A DNA stretch of 64,000 nt from Smittia aterrima (taxonomy: Eukaryota; Arthropoda; Insecta; Diptera; Chironomidae): assembly GCA_033063855.1 (NCBI GenBank), contig CP093831.1:26226001-26290000 (forward strand). Direction: 5' to 3'. Both the position numbers and the translations under genes were made by a program. This document shows, piece by piece, positions 1-10,764 of the stretch (positions within the stretch are counted from its first letter, which is position 1; every line of letters begins with the position of its first letter). The notes under the pieces were generated by a model. The model did not search any database and was not told where the DNA came from. It saw nothing but the letters and a program-made list of their open reading frames with translations.

Positions 1-256
1 TTTCAGTTCGAGAGTCACAAACTGAGTAAAAATGTATAAATTTTATTTGGTATGGGCACGAAGGTGGCGCCCTCGTTTTCGTCATAAATTTTGATATTTC
101 TTTTCTTCCAAGAAAATTTATTGTTGGATTTTTCTAATGTCAAGAGATGCAATTATCAAATTCAAAAAACCAAAAGCCAAAATATTTCGATCCTGCAACA
201 TGGGAAACAACTAAATATTAAAAAAATATTTAGAAAAACAAATTCTTCACTCTAAA

Positions 257-294
257 ACACACTTTTCAGTGTGAGACACACTTTTCAGTGTGAG
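257..294. repeat. Two perfect 19-bp tandem copies
   Basis: Two adjacent identical 19-bp units (257-275 and 276-294). Each unit contains the near-palindrome CACACTTTTCAGTGTG, so each can form a small hairpin. Function unknown. Confidence 0.8.
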
Positions 295-1299
295 TTGATA
301 ATTGTTGTAAACCCGAGATGGTCGAATGATAAGTCTGGCGGTTTACTACAAACTAAACAATATTTATTAATTACGAAGTGTTACATTGAACGGTTGCTTC
401 AAGACTGAAGTGTGATTAGAATGGGAAGTCAACCGTTGGTGAGAGTGAAAAGAGAATGAATGATCATGAGAGTAAAAGGGCTAAAATGTTGGTGGAGAGT
501 TCTCCACAATAATAAGTATTGTTTAGAGTAAAAATAATGTTTAAAATACTAATTTTTGGGTTCTGATAAGTTGCAGAGCTACATCCAGATAGTTGCGTAT
601 ATTCATTTTATTGCTAAACTATGATCCAGCTAAAATTCACAGATAGTTTATTCACATGTTTGTAGCTTATAATATCTTCAAGCAGAATCGTACAAACGCG
701 ATGAAATTAAAAGCTTCAAGAAACTTGTCACATCAAAGTAGTTTGTCAAAATTTCTTTTTGCGGCTCTCGCGTGCCACATCACCAAGTGCTTAGGTCCTT
801 GATGTTGTTTAATTTTCTAAGAGTTTGATCGTCATAAATTTTGGTTTCCTTGAATCAAAAAGTCCAAAGTCTAATTTTAGGTGATCGATCTACATCTGGC
901 CGGCCGCTTTTCTATCTGAATTCATATTGTCTAAACTCTTAATAACATTTCGTATTACCCTGAATTATTCTTACGATTATATTTTGACCACTAATTTTAA
1001 TTAATTTTGTTAATTATTTTTTTTGTACGAATTTTTCTCAATTTGCTTTTTCATAAGTTGCGAGAGATCGATAAGCGCGATCTCTCTGAAACTTGGCGAG
1101 TTTGTTTAAAATACTATATTTTGCAAGATTATTGAAAAAAAAATTTTTAGTTTGTAACTGTTTCCAGAATTTGGACATGAAAATCGCTGCAATACATTCT
1201 CAGTGAGAATTTCTCACCGCCCTGTATTTCATTAGATAAATAAAATATCACCTTTCTATATTAACTCTTGCTTGTAATCTTTTCGTCATTTGTTTTGAA

Positions 1300-1640
1300 A
1301 CTGATTATTTCCTTGTCTAAAGTTTAAACGCTCGCAAAAAATGCAAAGGCAGTAAAATAACCAAGTCCTTCACTTAAAGATAATATTATATGAGGACTGA
1401 TAACAATATTCAAAAAAAGGCTTAATTTTCTTTATCAACATAATTATTTCATTTGATAAAAAAAAGTTAACGAAAAAAAATGTGTATAAAGTGCAAACTA
1501 CTTGAAAATCCTTATCAAACGATCGCAGTTCTTGTGGTAACAGAGTTCGTTAGAAGCTTAATTCGTCGAATAAATGAGAGCTTAAAACGATTTTCAAAGA
1601 AACACTTAAATTAAATTTGATAAACACTTGATAAAAAATT
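1300..1640 (-). promoter_or_regulatory. Orphan Hsp70-type promoter blocks (relic)
   Basis: The stretch at 1300-1480 resembles the 5' flanks of the Hsp70 genes at 14.1, 19.2, 22.8 and 25.9 kb. It has an 'aaactgattatttcc' block, then 'cgctcgcaaaa', then CTGATAACAATATTC at 1397-1411. A second block near 1581-1640 (CGATTTTCAAAGAAACACTT) resembles the flank at 6797-6840 upstream of the first Hsp70. No Hsp70 coding sequence follows on the minus strand to the left, so I read this as the surviving upstream end of a lost Hsp70 copy. The lost gene is inference; the similarity is visible by eye. Confidence 0.5.
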
Positions 1641-2548
1641 TGTCGAGTTATAACAAAACGATCCGGACAAGATTTTAGATGTTGGATTACCGAATAAATA
1701 AAATTCAATTCTGTATATTCGTTTTATAATAAAGCGAGCTGCGAACAAAACAAAATTTTCATAATGAAATTTCATACAAAATGAGTCGCAAAATGTAATG
1801 CCGGAAATATCGGCTCACTGAAGAAATTGTGCGAAACGTATAAAATAAATTATGATCCACAGTAGTTTTGAATAAAAAGTCAGTGTCGTCTTCAAGAATA
1901 ATCAAAACAGTTTTGGTTTAATAGAAAATAAAATAAAATCAATTCGTTTCTGATTCTTTTAAATTTAGGTACACTCAAATCTCTCTATCTTTCCCTCTTT
2001 TGTGTTTTGCAATAAAGAAGCACATTTTTGTAATTTTATATTATCGCTATCGCGAACATATTAAATTCGACGAGGTAAAAACTCAAATTTGAGCCAAATT
2101 CCCTGGCTAAAACTTCCCTGGCTGGTACCCAATCCCGTAAAAACTAGTGGGGGGAAGTTTGTTAGAGTACATTTGAGTTCCCAAGGGAGTTTCACTTTCC
2201 ACACATTCCTTTTGAGTGTAATCCGTCCGTAACGTCCTGACCAGAGAAAAGGAAGACGGATGCCCTAAGCTCATGCGGGGGGATAGAAACATCATATAGC
2301 GATTCTGCCAAGCTGCGTAGGATATTTAACTCTTTTGCGGTGAAATGACAAGGATGACTATTTTCAAACCATTTGGAAATTTATCGCTCCATGATTTCCA
2401 GTCATTTTGGAAAATGATATGAAGATTTTTTCTCCACCAATGAAAGCATCTTGCTGTCGACTAAAAAATTGATTTTTAAATCGTTTCTTTGGCACTTTCT
2501 GGACCTAACATCTGAATAAAATATGACGAATGACTCTTTGAGATGCTA

Positions 2549-3667
2549 GAGAGTGTTCACGAAAGTAATTGCGCTTTTTGATTTTATCATAAAAGGGAAA
2601 CAAAGCAACATATTTTATTGAAATCTCTGGTAGTTGAAAGCTATTTTATATCACATTTTGATAAACTACTCCTTATCCTGAATTTTATCCAACCAAGTGT
2701 GAATTTTAATTTTTTGTCGGATGGTAGACATTATTAATTTGATTATACTTCGGAGACTCTGTCACTCGCACTTTTTCATCGATATTCGAATTTCTTGTCA
2801 TCTTCAGCTCCTTTTGGATCCTTCTCCAATTCTCTTTTGACTAGAGTCCAGTATCTTTCAATTTGCGGTCCTCAGGTATTGCAGAAGACTTCGATATTTT
2901 TGGTACCATGGGAGGTCGTTGCGTTCAAACCATTGTAACGATTGTCTGGAGTAGTGGATCGGAGCCAAATCTGGCCATAAGATACAAAAGACATTGTGCC
3001 CTTGAACAAATAATAAAACTCTTTTCTCCAAGCATTCTTTTATGTAAATTTTTGAGTCCAATTTTCCAGTCATTATGTCAGGTAGACTATATTTCACACT
3101 CGCATATGTCCTACCATATCATTCGTATCGCTGGAAATTTTACAAATCCAAAAGTAGTTTCTGATTAAGGAAGAATTTGTGCAAATTTTTTGGTATAATA
3201 GTCCATATCAAAGATGTATGAAAACCACATTTCGACTCATGTCAATATGGTTCATAGAAGGTCGTGAATAATTTTGACGACATAAAAATCTTCAAAGTTT
3301 GAAGTACAAAATATTGCATTTTTTGAAACATTTTCTGTTACCTTTAGTTTGTTTCTTATTTATCTATGTTTGCTTCAAATTTTATAGATTTTATTAATAT
3401 TTCAGTGGGTTCCAAGAGAAAATTTTCCAATTTGAGAGCTTTAATTTTAAGTATTGTAAAAATTTTGTTCAAAAACATCAAAAAATTTGAAACTTTTCAC
3501 TTAAAGCCAAATACAATTTTTAATACTTAGCCACACCGCATAAAGTTATATTTTTCATAAATTAGGGACTCTAATTATAAAGTTAATAGCATATCATTAT
3601 TAAAAAAATTGATAAATATTGCATACGACGCAAATCAAAAAGCGCAATTACTTTCGTGAACACTCTC
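2549..3667 (-). mobile_element. Degenerate Tc1/mariner-superfamily element with perfect TIRs
   Basis: The two ends are perfect inverted repeats of about 36 bp. The left end starts GAGAGTGTTCACGAAAGTAA at 2549 and the right end is its reverse complement ending at 3667. Each end abuts a TA dinucleotide (2547-2548 and 3668-3669), the target duplication of Tc1/mariner elements. The minus strand inside encodes a transposase remnant. At 1,119 bp the element is a little shorter than typical mariners and its reading frame is broken. Confidence 0.85.
2858..3097 (-). pseudogene. Tc1/mariner transposase remnant
   Basis: A 79-residue open stretch on the minus strand contains KECLEKR, then VFCILWPDLAPIHYSRQ, then LQWFERND. 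This matches the region around the second catalytic aspartate in insect Tc1/mariner transposases (the WPDLA motif followed by an HY-R-LQW helix). The frame closes soon after and the N-terminal DNA-binding part is not open. It is therefore a fragment inside the element at 2549-3667. Confidence 0.75.
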
Positions 3668-4398
3668 TAAAAAGGTTATTATAATTAAAATATTTTTGAA
3701 GGTAACTTCTTTACTACCCAATTAATCAGCGTGTCGGTCCAAGCATGGCTTTAGTAACTTCGGGTTAATTTAACCAAAAAACCCACTTCAAGAAATGCTT
3801 TGAAGGACATTGATATATTTTTTTCTTATAGTTGAATATTCTGAATATTCGAAGGAAGGATAGCGTCAGATCGGGAGGGCTACAGCAACTAACAAGTCGG
3901 CGAGCGGAAAGAATTTTCTGAAATGTAATTAAGACAAATGTTGCAGTCTGAGAAATAAAAAAAAAAAAAAAAAAATATTCTGACAACATTCTTGATTAAA
4001 TAAGATTAATCAATTGTCTTTGATTGCCCCGAAATTTTCTTGAAACTGTAGAGATCCGCTTTTATGATTTATGACATGAGCCAAAAAAAGTTCCAAAACT
4101 TTGCTATATTAAACGTTATTGAAGTTCAATTACCAGCTTTTTCAATACAAAAGAAGAGACTACAATAAACACTTAAGAATTTTTTCAATAATACAATATA
4201 GATATCATAAAACTTACAGATATCACTGTCGAACACCATTTTTTGGAGCTGGACCTAATTTATTTTACTGACTCCTACAATATTTATTAAAAATTTTTGA
4301 TTTTATTGAATTGAAACATTAAAAACAGATTGATAAATAATTGCAAAGAAGAAAAAGTAACAACGCTTCAAACTTTACAAATTGAATCAGTAAACAAA
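3668..4398. other. Intergenic; A-run at 3957-3975
   Basis: No gene. A run of about 19 A residues at 3957-3975 follows a moderately GC-rich stretch (3730-3930). That could be the tail of a short retroposed sequence, but I recognise no SINE or gene in it. The right end (about 4250-4398) is the likely 3' UTR of the Hsp70 gene at 4399, with minus-strand AATAAA-type signals near 4258-4290. Confidence 0.4.
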
Positions 4399-6696
4399 TC
4401 AAGAAAAATAATTTTTTGCACGTTTAAACCAATTTCCTTTTGGAGTCTTCTGGTTTTTGATTTCTTCTGATCCCCTCGGGACTAAATCTTCAGCGCCCTT
4501 TGTTTCAATTAACTTAGGATGATACTGTTGTTTCGTATATTGCGGTGGAGACCATTGCGTACTCGGTACTGAATATTGTTCAACATCTAATGATTTTTGC
4601 TCTTCGAAAGCATCAGAATTAAGCGAATCGAGTGCAGCTGAACACTCATCGCGAACCGTCGGTTTGTTTTTTTCAGTCATTTCGTTTCTACGAGCATTTT
4701 CAACGGCTTGGTGGTGAACATCATTTTGCTGTTTTTGTTTCTGATCATCATTGCGATAGTTTTTGGATTTAGATATAAGGCTACTGTCGGTTATGGTGAA
4801 ACACCCTTGTTCTTCTTGTGATTGTTCAGTTTTCCTCGGTTTAGAATGTTTTTGTTCAGAACCCATAACTTCATCATCCTTGTTATAAAACTTAGACAAT
4901 ATAGGATCACAAACTTGTTTAGCTTCATTCAAGCGAACTAAGAATTCTTCTTTCTTAGCGAGTTCATTGGTATCAAACCAAGCGAGTGAAGTTGAAAATT
5001 TATCGCGAACAATCTGCTTGTCTTTTTCAGTAAATTTGTTACCAAGATCGTCTTTAACGGCTCGTTTGCATTCCAGGATATATGCTTCGAATGAACTACG
5101 AACTTGCTTGAGCATTTTGAGTTCCTCATCTTCATCTCGATACTTTTCAGCTTCTGATACCATTCGTTCTATGTCAGTACAAGACAATCGGCCAATAATG
5201 TTTCTGATCAAAATTTTTTCGCCACTAAAGTTGTTCTTTGCTGAGACATTTAAAATACCGTTTGCATCGATGTCAAAAATAACGTTCATTTTAGTATTTC
5301 CGCGAGGTACTTCGGGAATTCCTTCGAGCATGAAATTTCCAAGCAAGTTTCTATCGTTAGTCGAAGCACGTTCTTCGTAAACTTTAATTTTAAACGATGT
5401 TTGGTTATTTACAGCCGTATACACTTTCATTTCTTTGCATGGAATTTTTGAGTTGCGTTCGAAGATTTTTGAAATTAATCCTTCGTTTGTTTCAATTCCT
5501 AAAGACAATGGAGTGACATCAATCAAAGAAATTTCTTGTATCTGTAAGCTTGAGTCACCACTCAAAATTGCAGCTTGAACTGCAGCGCCATATGCAACGG
5601 CTTCATCAGCATTCATCGAAAAGTTTAATTGCTTCCCTACGAAAAAATCTTGAAGTAAATTTTGAATCTTTAGAATTCGTGTTGAGCCTCCGACCAAAAC
5701 AACATCGTCAATGTCTCCTTTGTCCATCTTAACGTCTGTCAAAGCTTTTTCAACTGATTTTATTGTCGATTTTAGGAGATCATCGGTCATCTCTTCAAAT
5801 TTAGCTCTTGTAATTTTTGTGCTGAAATCAATCCCTTCTTGCAAAGAATCAATTTCAATTGTAGCTTCGCTCAATATCAACAATGTTCGCTTCGCATTTT
5901 CACACGTTTTTCTCAATCTTTGCAAAGCTCGAGAATTTTCACTTATATCTTGCTTGTGTTTGTTTTTAAATTCTTCGACGAAATGATCGACCAATCGGTT
6001 GACAAAGTCTTCTCCACCAAGATGATTGTCACCAGATGTTGAAATGACTTTGAATACAGATCCTTTTTTTATAGTTAAAATGGAGAATTCAAACGTTCCT
6101 CCTCCAAGATCAAAGATCATAACATTCTTCTCTCCCTTCAAGTTTTTATCTAAGCCATAAGCTAATGCTGCTGCAGTCGGTTCGTTAATGATTTTTAAGA
6201 CATTCAAGCCTGCAATGGTTCCAGCATCAATTGTAGATTGTCTCTGAGAATCGTTAAAACAAGCAGGAACTGTGATGACAGCATCAGTGACTTTTCGTCC
6301 CAAGAATGATTCAGCGGTTTTTTTCATTTTGGCGAGAACCATTGAGCTGATTTCTTCTGGAGAAATTTTTTTGGTTTCTCCTCTAAACTCGATTTGAATC
6401 ATTGGATTTCCGCAATCGTTGACCACTTTGAATGGCCAATATTTCATGTCAGCTTGAACATGCTTGTCATCAAAGCGACGTCCGATCAAACGTTTAGCAC
6501 CAAAGATTGTGTTGTGAGGGTTTATTGCAACTTGATTCTTAGCGGCATCACCGACAAGTCGTTCTGTTTCGTTGAATGCAACATAACTTGGAGTTGTTCT
6601 ATTACCCAACTCGTCATCGATGATCTCGACTTTACCATGCTGATAAACTCCAACGCAGCAGTAAGTTGTGCCAAGATCTATGCCAATCGCTGACAT
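4399..6696 (-). CDS. Hsp70: Hsp70-like protein, 765 aa, second lid decayed
   Basis: A single-exon cytosolic-type Hsp70 starting MSAIGIDLGTTYCCVGVYQH. It has the ATPase domain (about 1-380: K68 in GAKRLIG, E172 in INEPTAAA, DLGGGTF at 196-202), the beta substrate-binding domain (390-500) and a helical lid (about 500-605). Unlike its relatives it reads GGGTFE at residue 203, where Hsp70s have Asp (D206 of bovine Hsc70, an active-site acid), and NHLGGED instead of THLGGED. A C-terminal tail of about 155 residues follows. It includes a decayed second lid (about 645-702: AVENARRNEMTEKNK, RDECSAAL), a YSVPS-type linker and a basic end NWFKRAKNYFS. There is no EEVD. The start is supported by alignment with all paralogs. 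It may be a divergent chaperone or be losing activity. Confidence 0.93.
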   Translation of the reverse strand: MSAIGIDLGTTYCCVGVYQHGKVEIIDDELGNRTTPSYVAFNETERLVGDAAKNQVAINPHNTIFGAKRLIGRRFDDKHVQADMKYWPFKVVNDCGNPMIQIEFRGETKKISPEEISSMVLAKMKKTAESFLGRKVTDAVITVPACFNDSQRQSTIDAGTIAGLNVLKIINEPTAAALAYGLDKNLKGEKNVMIFDLGGGTFEFSILTIKKGSVFKVISTSGDNHLGGEDFVNRLVDHFVEEFKNKHKQDISENSRALQRLRKTCENAKRTLLILSEATIEIDSLQEGIDFSTKITRAKFEEMTDDLLKSTIKSVEKALTDVKMDKGDIDDVVLVGGSTRILKIQNLLQDFFVGKQLNFSMNADEAVAYGAAVQAAILSGDSSLQIQEISLIDVTPLSLGIETNEGLISKIFERNSKIPCKEMKVYTAVNNQTSFKIKVYEERASTNDRNLLGNFMLEGIPEVPRGNTKMNVIFDIDANGILNVSAKNNFSGEKILIRNIIGRLSCTDIERMVSEAEKYRDEDEELKMLKQVRSSFEAYILECKRAVKDDLGNKFTEKDKQIVRDKFSTSLAWFDTNELAKKEEFLVRLNEAKQVCDPILSKFYNKDDEVMGSEQKHSKPRKTEQSQEEQGCFTITDSSLISKSKNYRNDDQKQKQQNDVHHQAVENARRNEMTEKNKPTVRDECSAALDSLNSDAFEEQKSLDVEQYSVPSTQWSPPQYTKQQYHPKLIETKGAEDLVPRGSEEIKNQKTPKGNWFKRAKNYFS

Positions 6697-6862
6697 TTCG
6701 ATTGAATTTAATTCACTTCACACTGAATTGCGTTTTAAAACTGACAACTTTTTTGCTGAAACACTTAATTTTGACGAACACAACGAAATTGCAGAGCTGA
6801 TAACGATTTTCAAGGAAACACTTGAATGTGATAAAAAATTATCAAGTAAAATTTTAAGATAA
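6697..6862 (-). promoter_or_regulatory. 5' flank of Hsp70 at 4399-6696
   Basis: It contains the family block CTGATAAC (6797-6804), which includes a GATA-type TGATAA site. On the plus strand this is followed by TTTTCAAGGAAACACTTGA. On the minus strand that reads TTC-N3-GAA, a loose heat-shock-like arrangement and not a canonical nGAAnnTTCnnGAAn element. The same order recurs upstream of other copies and as orphan blocks near 1581, 19798 and 23134. Confidence 0.45.
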
Positions 6863-7072
6863 AGTTTATTGAGTTTATAATAAGTAAGTGGGTTTATTGA
6901 TTTTCAGCTACCCCAAGATTGTTCTTGCGTACGTTGATAGCAGAAATATTTATAACAGAAAAAAATGAGAGCACTTGTTATCAAAATATTTTTATATTAT
7001 AGATTTCCAAAGTCCATTTCCTTACTTTTGCGAAAAAAAATTGGAGTTGAAGGTTTAGACCGAAAGCTTCCT

Positions 7073-8563
7073 CAATTAGGGTACGGCACATTCCAGCGAA
7101 CAGCAAAATTTGGGATGTTCCGCCGAACACTCTCACTGAATTTACTATGACGAGCTTCCCTGACCAGCTAATTTTTTAATTTATTTTTTCCTGGATGCTT
7201 TAATTATTTCTATCTCTAAAACTTGTATTGAAATTTCTGTATGTACTTTAATTAACTTTTTATAGCGTTAGCTTCAAAGCAACTTTCAAAAAGTAAAAAA
7301 AAAACTGAGAATCGGGTGATGCGAAAATATTTTTGAAATAATCCGTTGGTTTAAGTTTGTTTACGTTTTACAATTCAAAATAAAAAAGTCGAAAAAAGTT
7401 TAATTAAAGCGACAGTTATCATTAAAATTAGTGAAAATCAATGAAAGGACGTGGCATCGACTGAAATAGAAAATAAAATCATCGGGAACAAAGTTGGATA
7501 GCCATTAAAGTGAAAATGGTAAATTTGAAATGAAAAAATAATTCGACGGAGCGAAAATTAATTTTATTTCTATTTTCAGATTGATCTAGGCATTTTGAGA
7601 TAAATTAATGAAGTTATGAAAGTGCAGCGATGTTGGAAAGTCAAAAGAACATCCAAAGGAGCAAGAGGAAACGCGACATAATAATAATATTTCGACTCCA
7701 ATTTCCAAAGGATTTAATTTCTTTCTTTTTAGATCACAGCGGCAACGAGGTAATAAACATGTTTCAGGAGCTTAATCTTGATGTCACTTGAGTTCAGCAG
7801 CTAAGTCCATAAGATCCGAAAAAAAAATTGCGTGGAGCTTCGCCGCCTTGTCGATCTAAGATAATATGCGCAGTTTATTAAATTCACTATCATTTCACTA
7901 TCACTTCACTGTCACTACACTAAATATTCGCCAAACAAGTCCTACGATGATCTGCTGCAGTTGATTCCCTCCTTCTGATGATCCCTCGTAGTCGCTGATT
8001 CTTCGTTGTCATCTCGTTACTGCCGCTGTCACCTGAAAGAAAAGAAAATTAAAAAATTTGTTCTCCTTGAAGAAGAAATATTATTTCTTGTGTTACTCAC
8101 CTTTACTTTTATTCCTTAACTGCGAATTTGCTTTCCTTATGTTGATCCGTTATGCCAAGTCACTTTCCATCGTCGCTGTACTTAATTAAATTCACTGGGT
8201 TACCACAAAACACATTTAAATTAACTTTCAATTTTGTTTGTTTACGTTTTAAAAACTACGGATGCGAAATTTGTCGCTTCCGCCTTCCTTGCGAATTAAC
8301 GGATTTTTCAAGTTTCGCTTCTCGTTTTTTATGCGAGGCGAAAGTGTTCGCCGAAGAGTCCCAGTTAGACCTAACTTACGTGCTTAATTACACTATGTTA
8401 GAGACATCGCGGAGAAATCCTAAGTATACAGAAAAATCATAAATATAGTCGTTCACATTTTTTATTCTTTTCTGGAACAAAATCTTAGGATTTGAAGTCT
8501 CCAGATGTGAAAATGTAAAAAAAAAACGCTAATTGTTCGCCCTAATGTGCCGTACCCTAATTG
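7073..8563. mobile_element. Non-autonomous TIR element, about 1.5 kb
   Basis: The ends form an inverted repeat of about 30 bp. The left end reads CAATTAGGGTACGGCACATT from 7073. The right end is the reverse complement of the same 20 bases, ending at 8563, and the arms continue a further 10 bp with three mismatches. I find no transposase ORF and could not define a clear target-site duplication. The inside has AT-rich DNA, a phased CACTATCACTTCACT-type repeat near 7890-7925 and a possible short intron near 8030-8103. The right TIR overlaps the stop codon of the Hsp70 pseudogene at 8557. This is a DNA-transposon derivative of unknown superfamily. Confidence 0.65.
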
Positions 8564-10019
8564 GAAGGCATCTTTGTCATTATTGGACTACAAATTCGTT
8601 GAATTTCTGACAAATGATCTTCGACTTCTTTTTTTTCAGCGAGTCTGTTTACGCGAAACCAATCGAGTTCTGCTGAACATGTATCATAAACAATGTTTTT
8701 GTCTTCATCACTCAATTCGTTTTCAAGAGCATTGTCAACGGCTCGCCTGCATTCAATGATGTAACTTTCCATTAAATTTCGAGATTGAACGCGTTTTGCT
8801 ATTTCTCATCATCATCGAGATACGCTCCCGCCTCCAACAACATTCGGTCAGCTTCAGACAAACGGCCACTGATGTTTTTGATGGTGATTTTTTCTTTTTT
8901 ATCATTCGAATTGTCTATTGCTGAAACATTTATGATCCCGTTTGCGTCAATGTCAAATGTAACATTAAACTTTGTAACTCCGCGCGGAGCCTCGGTAGTA
9001 GTAGTTATCGCTCGTAAAGTTATCGCCGGTTCAAAATTAAATCTAACGTTGGTTCAAAAAATTATCGTTGATCCAACGATAACTTTCAAAAAAATTCTGG
9101 CCGTTACAACACTTTTTATCGCCAGCACAAAAGTTAAGGTTAGAATCTATCGTCAAAGCGATTACTTGGCTTTAGAATTCTTGTTGAGCCTCCGACCAAA
9201 ACCACATCACCAATCTGCCCCTTGTCCATCTTAGCGTCAGTTAAAGCTTTTTTTACGGGTTCTAATGTTGATTTGAAGAGATCCATATTCATATCTTCGA
9301 GACGAACTCGTGAAATCATTGTGCGGAAGTCAATCCCTTCATGCAAAGCATCAATTTCGACTGGAGCTTCACTAGATGACGATAATGTTCGCTTCGCCCT
9401 CTCACATGCTGTTCTCAATCGACGTAATGCTTGAGCATCTCTACTTATATCTTTTCTGTATTTGAGCTTGAATTCTTCGACGAAATGATCGACCAATAGA
9501 TTATCAAAATCTTCTCCACCAAGATGAGTGTCACCAGATGTTGAAACGACTTCGAACACAGAACCTTCTTTTATTTTCAAAATGGAGACGTCAAACGTTC
9601 CACCACCAAGATCAAAAATCAAAACATTTTTAGCTCCCTTCAAGTTCTTGTCTAACCCGTAAGCCAGTGCAGCTGCAGTTGGTTCGTTAATAATTTGCAA
9701 AACATTTAGACCTGCAATAGCTCCTGCATCTTTTGTAGATTGCCTTTGAGCATCATTGAAATAAACAGGAACTGTGATAACAGCATCGGTGACTTTAGTT
9801 CCCAAAAACAATTCAGCGGTTTTTTTCATTTTGGCGAGAACCATCGAGCTGATTTCTTCTGGAGAAATTTTTTTGGTTTCTCCTTTGAACTCGATTTGAA
9901 CCATTGGCTTTTCGCAATCGTTGACCACTTTGAATGGCCAATACTTCATATCAGCTTGAACATTCTCAGACTCCAACACAGCAGTAAGTGGTACCAAGAT
10001 CTATACCAATTGCCGGCAC
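8557..10019 (-). pseudogene. Hsp70: Hsp70 pseudogene with lost start and deletions
   Basis: Pieces in order on the minus strand are as follows. An N-terminal PAIGIDLGTTYCCVGV is preceded by GTG at 10019 in place of ATG. A deletion of about 60 residues then shifts the frame. The ATPase domain from ENVQADMKYW to GGSTRILK is open (9140-9960). A block of about 150 bp not related to Hsp70 (about 9005-9160) replaces the rest of the ATPase domain and much of the substrate domain. The remaining lid ends ICSPIMTKMPSN at 8557, inside the TIR of the neighbouring element. It cannot make a full chaperone. Confidence 0.88.
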
Positions 10020-10030
10020 TTTGCTTAAAT

Positions 10031-10528
10031 CTCCTTCGTTCATCTTCATACTGAATTGATTTTTTGGTGTTGGTTTTCAAACTGATAATTTCTTCATTGA
10101 AACTCTTTATTTATATGAAAGCAACGAAGAAATTTCGCGAAGAAATTTATTTAAAGATTTCAATTTGAAGGTAATATGAGAGATGATAAGGAAATTCGAA
10201 GAACCACTTAAGTCTTTTCGTATTTTGTGTACTTTGTTAAATAAAAAAATGTGAACGTGCGAAAAAAAACGTTTAAAAGTCCAATATAATTGATTACATG
10301 CGGGTAAATAAGAAATCTCAATTCGGATAACCACTCATTGTCAAACACTTATATTCAAGTTGTTATAATAATATATCAGCCTTATCTGCAAATTTACTGA
10401 AAAAACCAATAGAATGCTCATGCGTACATTGATAGCGAAAAAATTTTAATTGGGTTTGGCCACTAAGTCAGATATATTTAAATATATTTATTTATAAAAT
10501 ATATAAATATTTTATTAAATTTTAAAAA
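10031..10528. other. Intergenic with Hsp70-type 5' flank relic
   Basis: The stretch directly upstream of the pseudogene (10060-10130) matches the flanks of the 4.4-kb and 34.9-kb copies ('tttcaaactgataatttctt'). At 10409-10441 a GCGTACATTGATAGCG block resembles 6928-6950 in the flank of the first gene. The rest, especially 10450-10528, is A/T-only sequence. Confidence 0.5.
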
Positions 10529-10699
10529 AAAATCAAAGACGTAGTGCAATCAACTCAAGAACTGAAGTGGAACTGGGCTGGACACATTAGCAGACACCCT
10601 CCAGAAAGATTCCCGCACTTGGTAGAAGAATGGACACCCGACGCAACAAGGAAAAGAGGTCGTCCAAAAAGAAGGTGGAAGGACGACATAATAGAATAA
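10529..10699 (+). mobile_element. LINE reverse transcriptase C-terminal fragment
   Basis: Frame 10529-10699 reads through LKWNWAGHISRHPPERFPH and RKRGRPKRRWKDDI and then stops. The W-W-AGH-R pattern followed by a basic RGRPKRRW-DD stretch is typical of the region after the reverse transcriptase domain in RTE/CR1/Jockey-type non-LTR retrotransposons. Nothing else of the element is present, so it is a 5'-truncated insertion. Part of the flanking A-rich DNA may be its tail. Confidence 0.8.
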
Positions 10700-10764
10700 A
10701 ATAAAAAAAAAATCTTTGGTTCTGGATTTATTTATTCAGGTAATATACAGGTGAAAGATTGAAC

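Larger units (their letters stand above)
1..2548. other. Intergenic, no gene seen
   Basis: AT-rich DNA with no ORF I can support. Two short structures are listed separately: a 19-bp tandem duplication near 257-294 and promoter-like blocks near 1300-1640 that resemble the 5' flanks of the Hsp70 genes. A more GC-rich patch at 2085-2330 has an ORF-like stretch with no recognisable product and may be an old repeat. Confidence 0.6.

Noticed and set aside
257..294. CRISPR-like or rho-independent terminator-like repeats
   Set aside because: Only two short adjacent units with no spacers, in eukaryotic DNA; prokaryotic features do not apply.
3730..3977. SINE with poly(A) tail
   Set aside because: There is an A-run but no recognisable A/B box promoter, tRNA-like head or clear target duplication.
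4967..6693. Plus-strand ORFs opposite Hsp70 genes (also in the other copies)
   Set aside because: Antisense shadows of conserved Hsp70 codons; they reappear in each paralog only because the sense strand is conserved.
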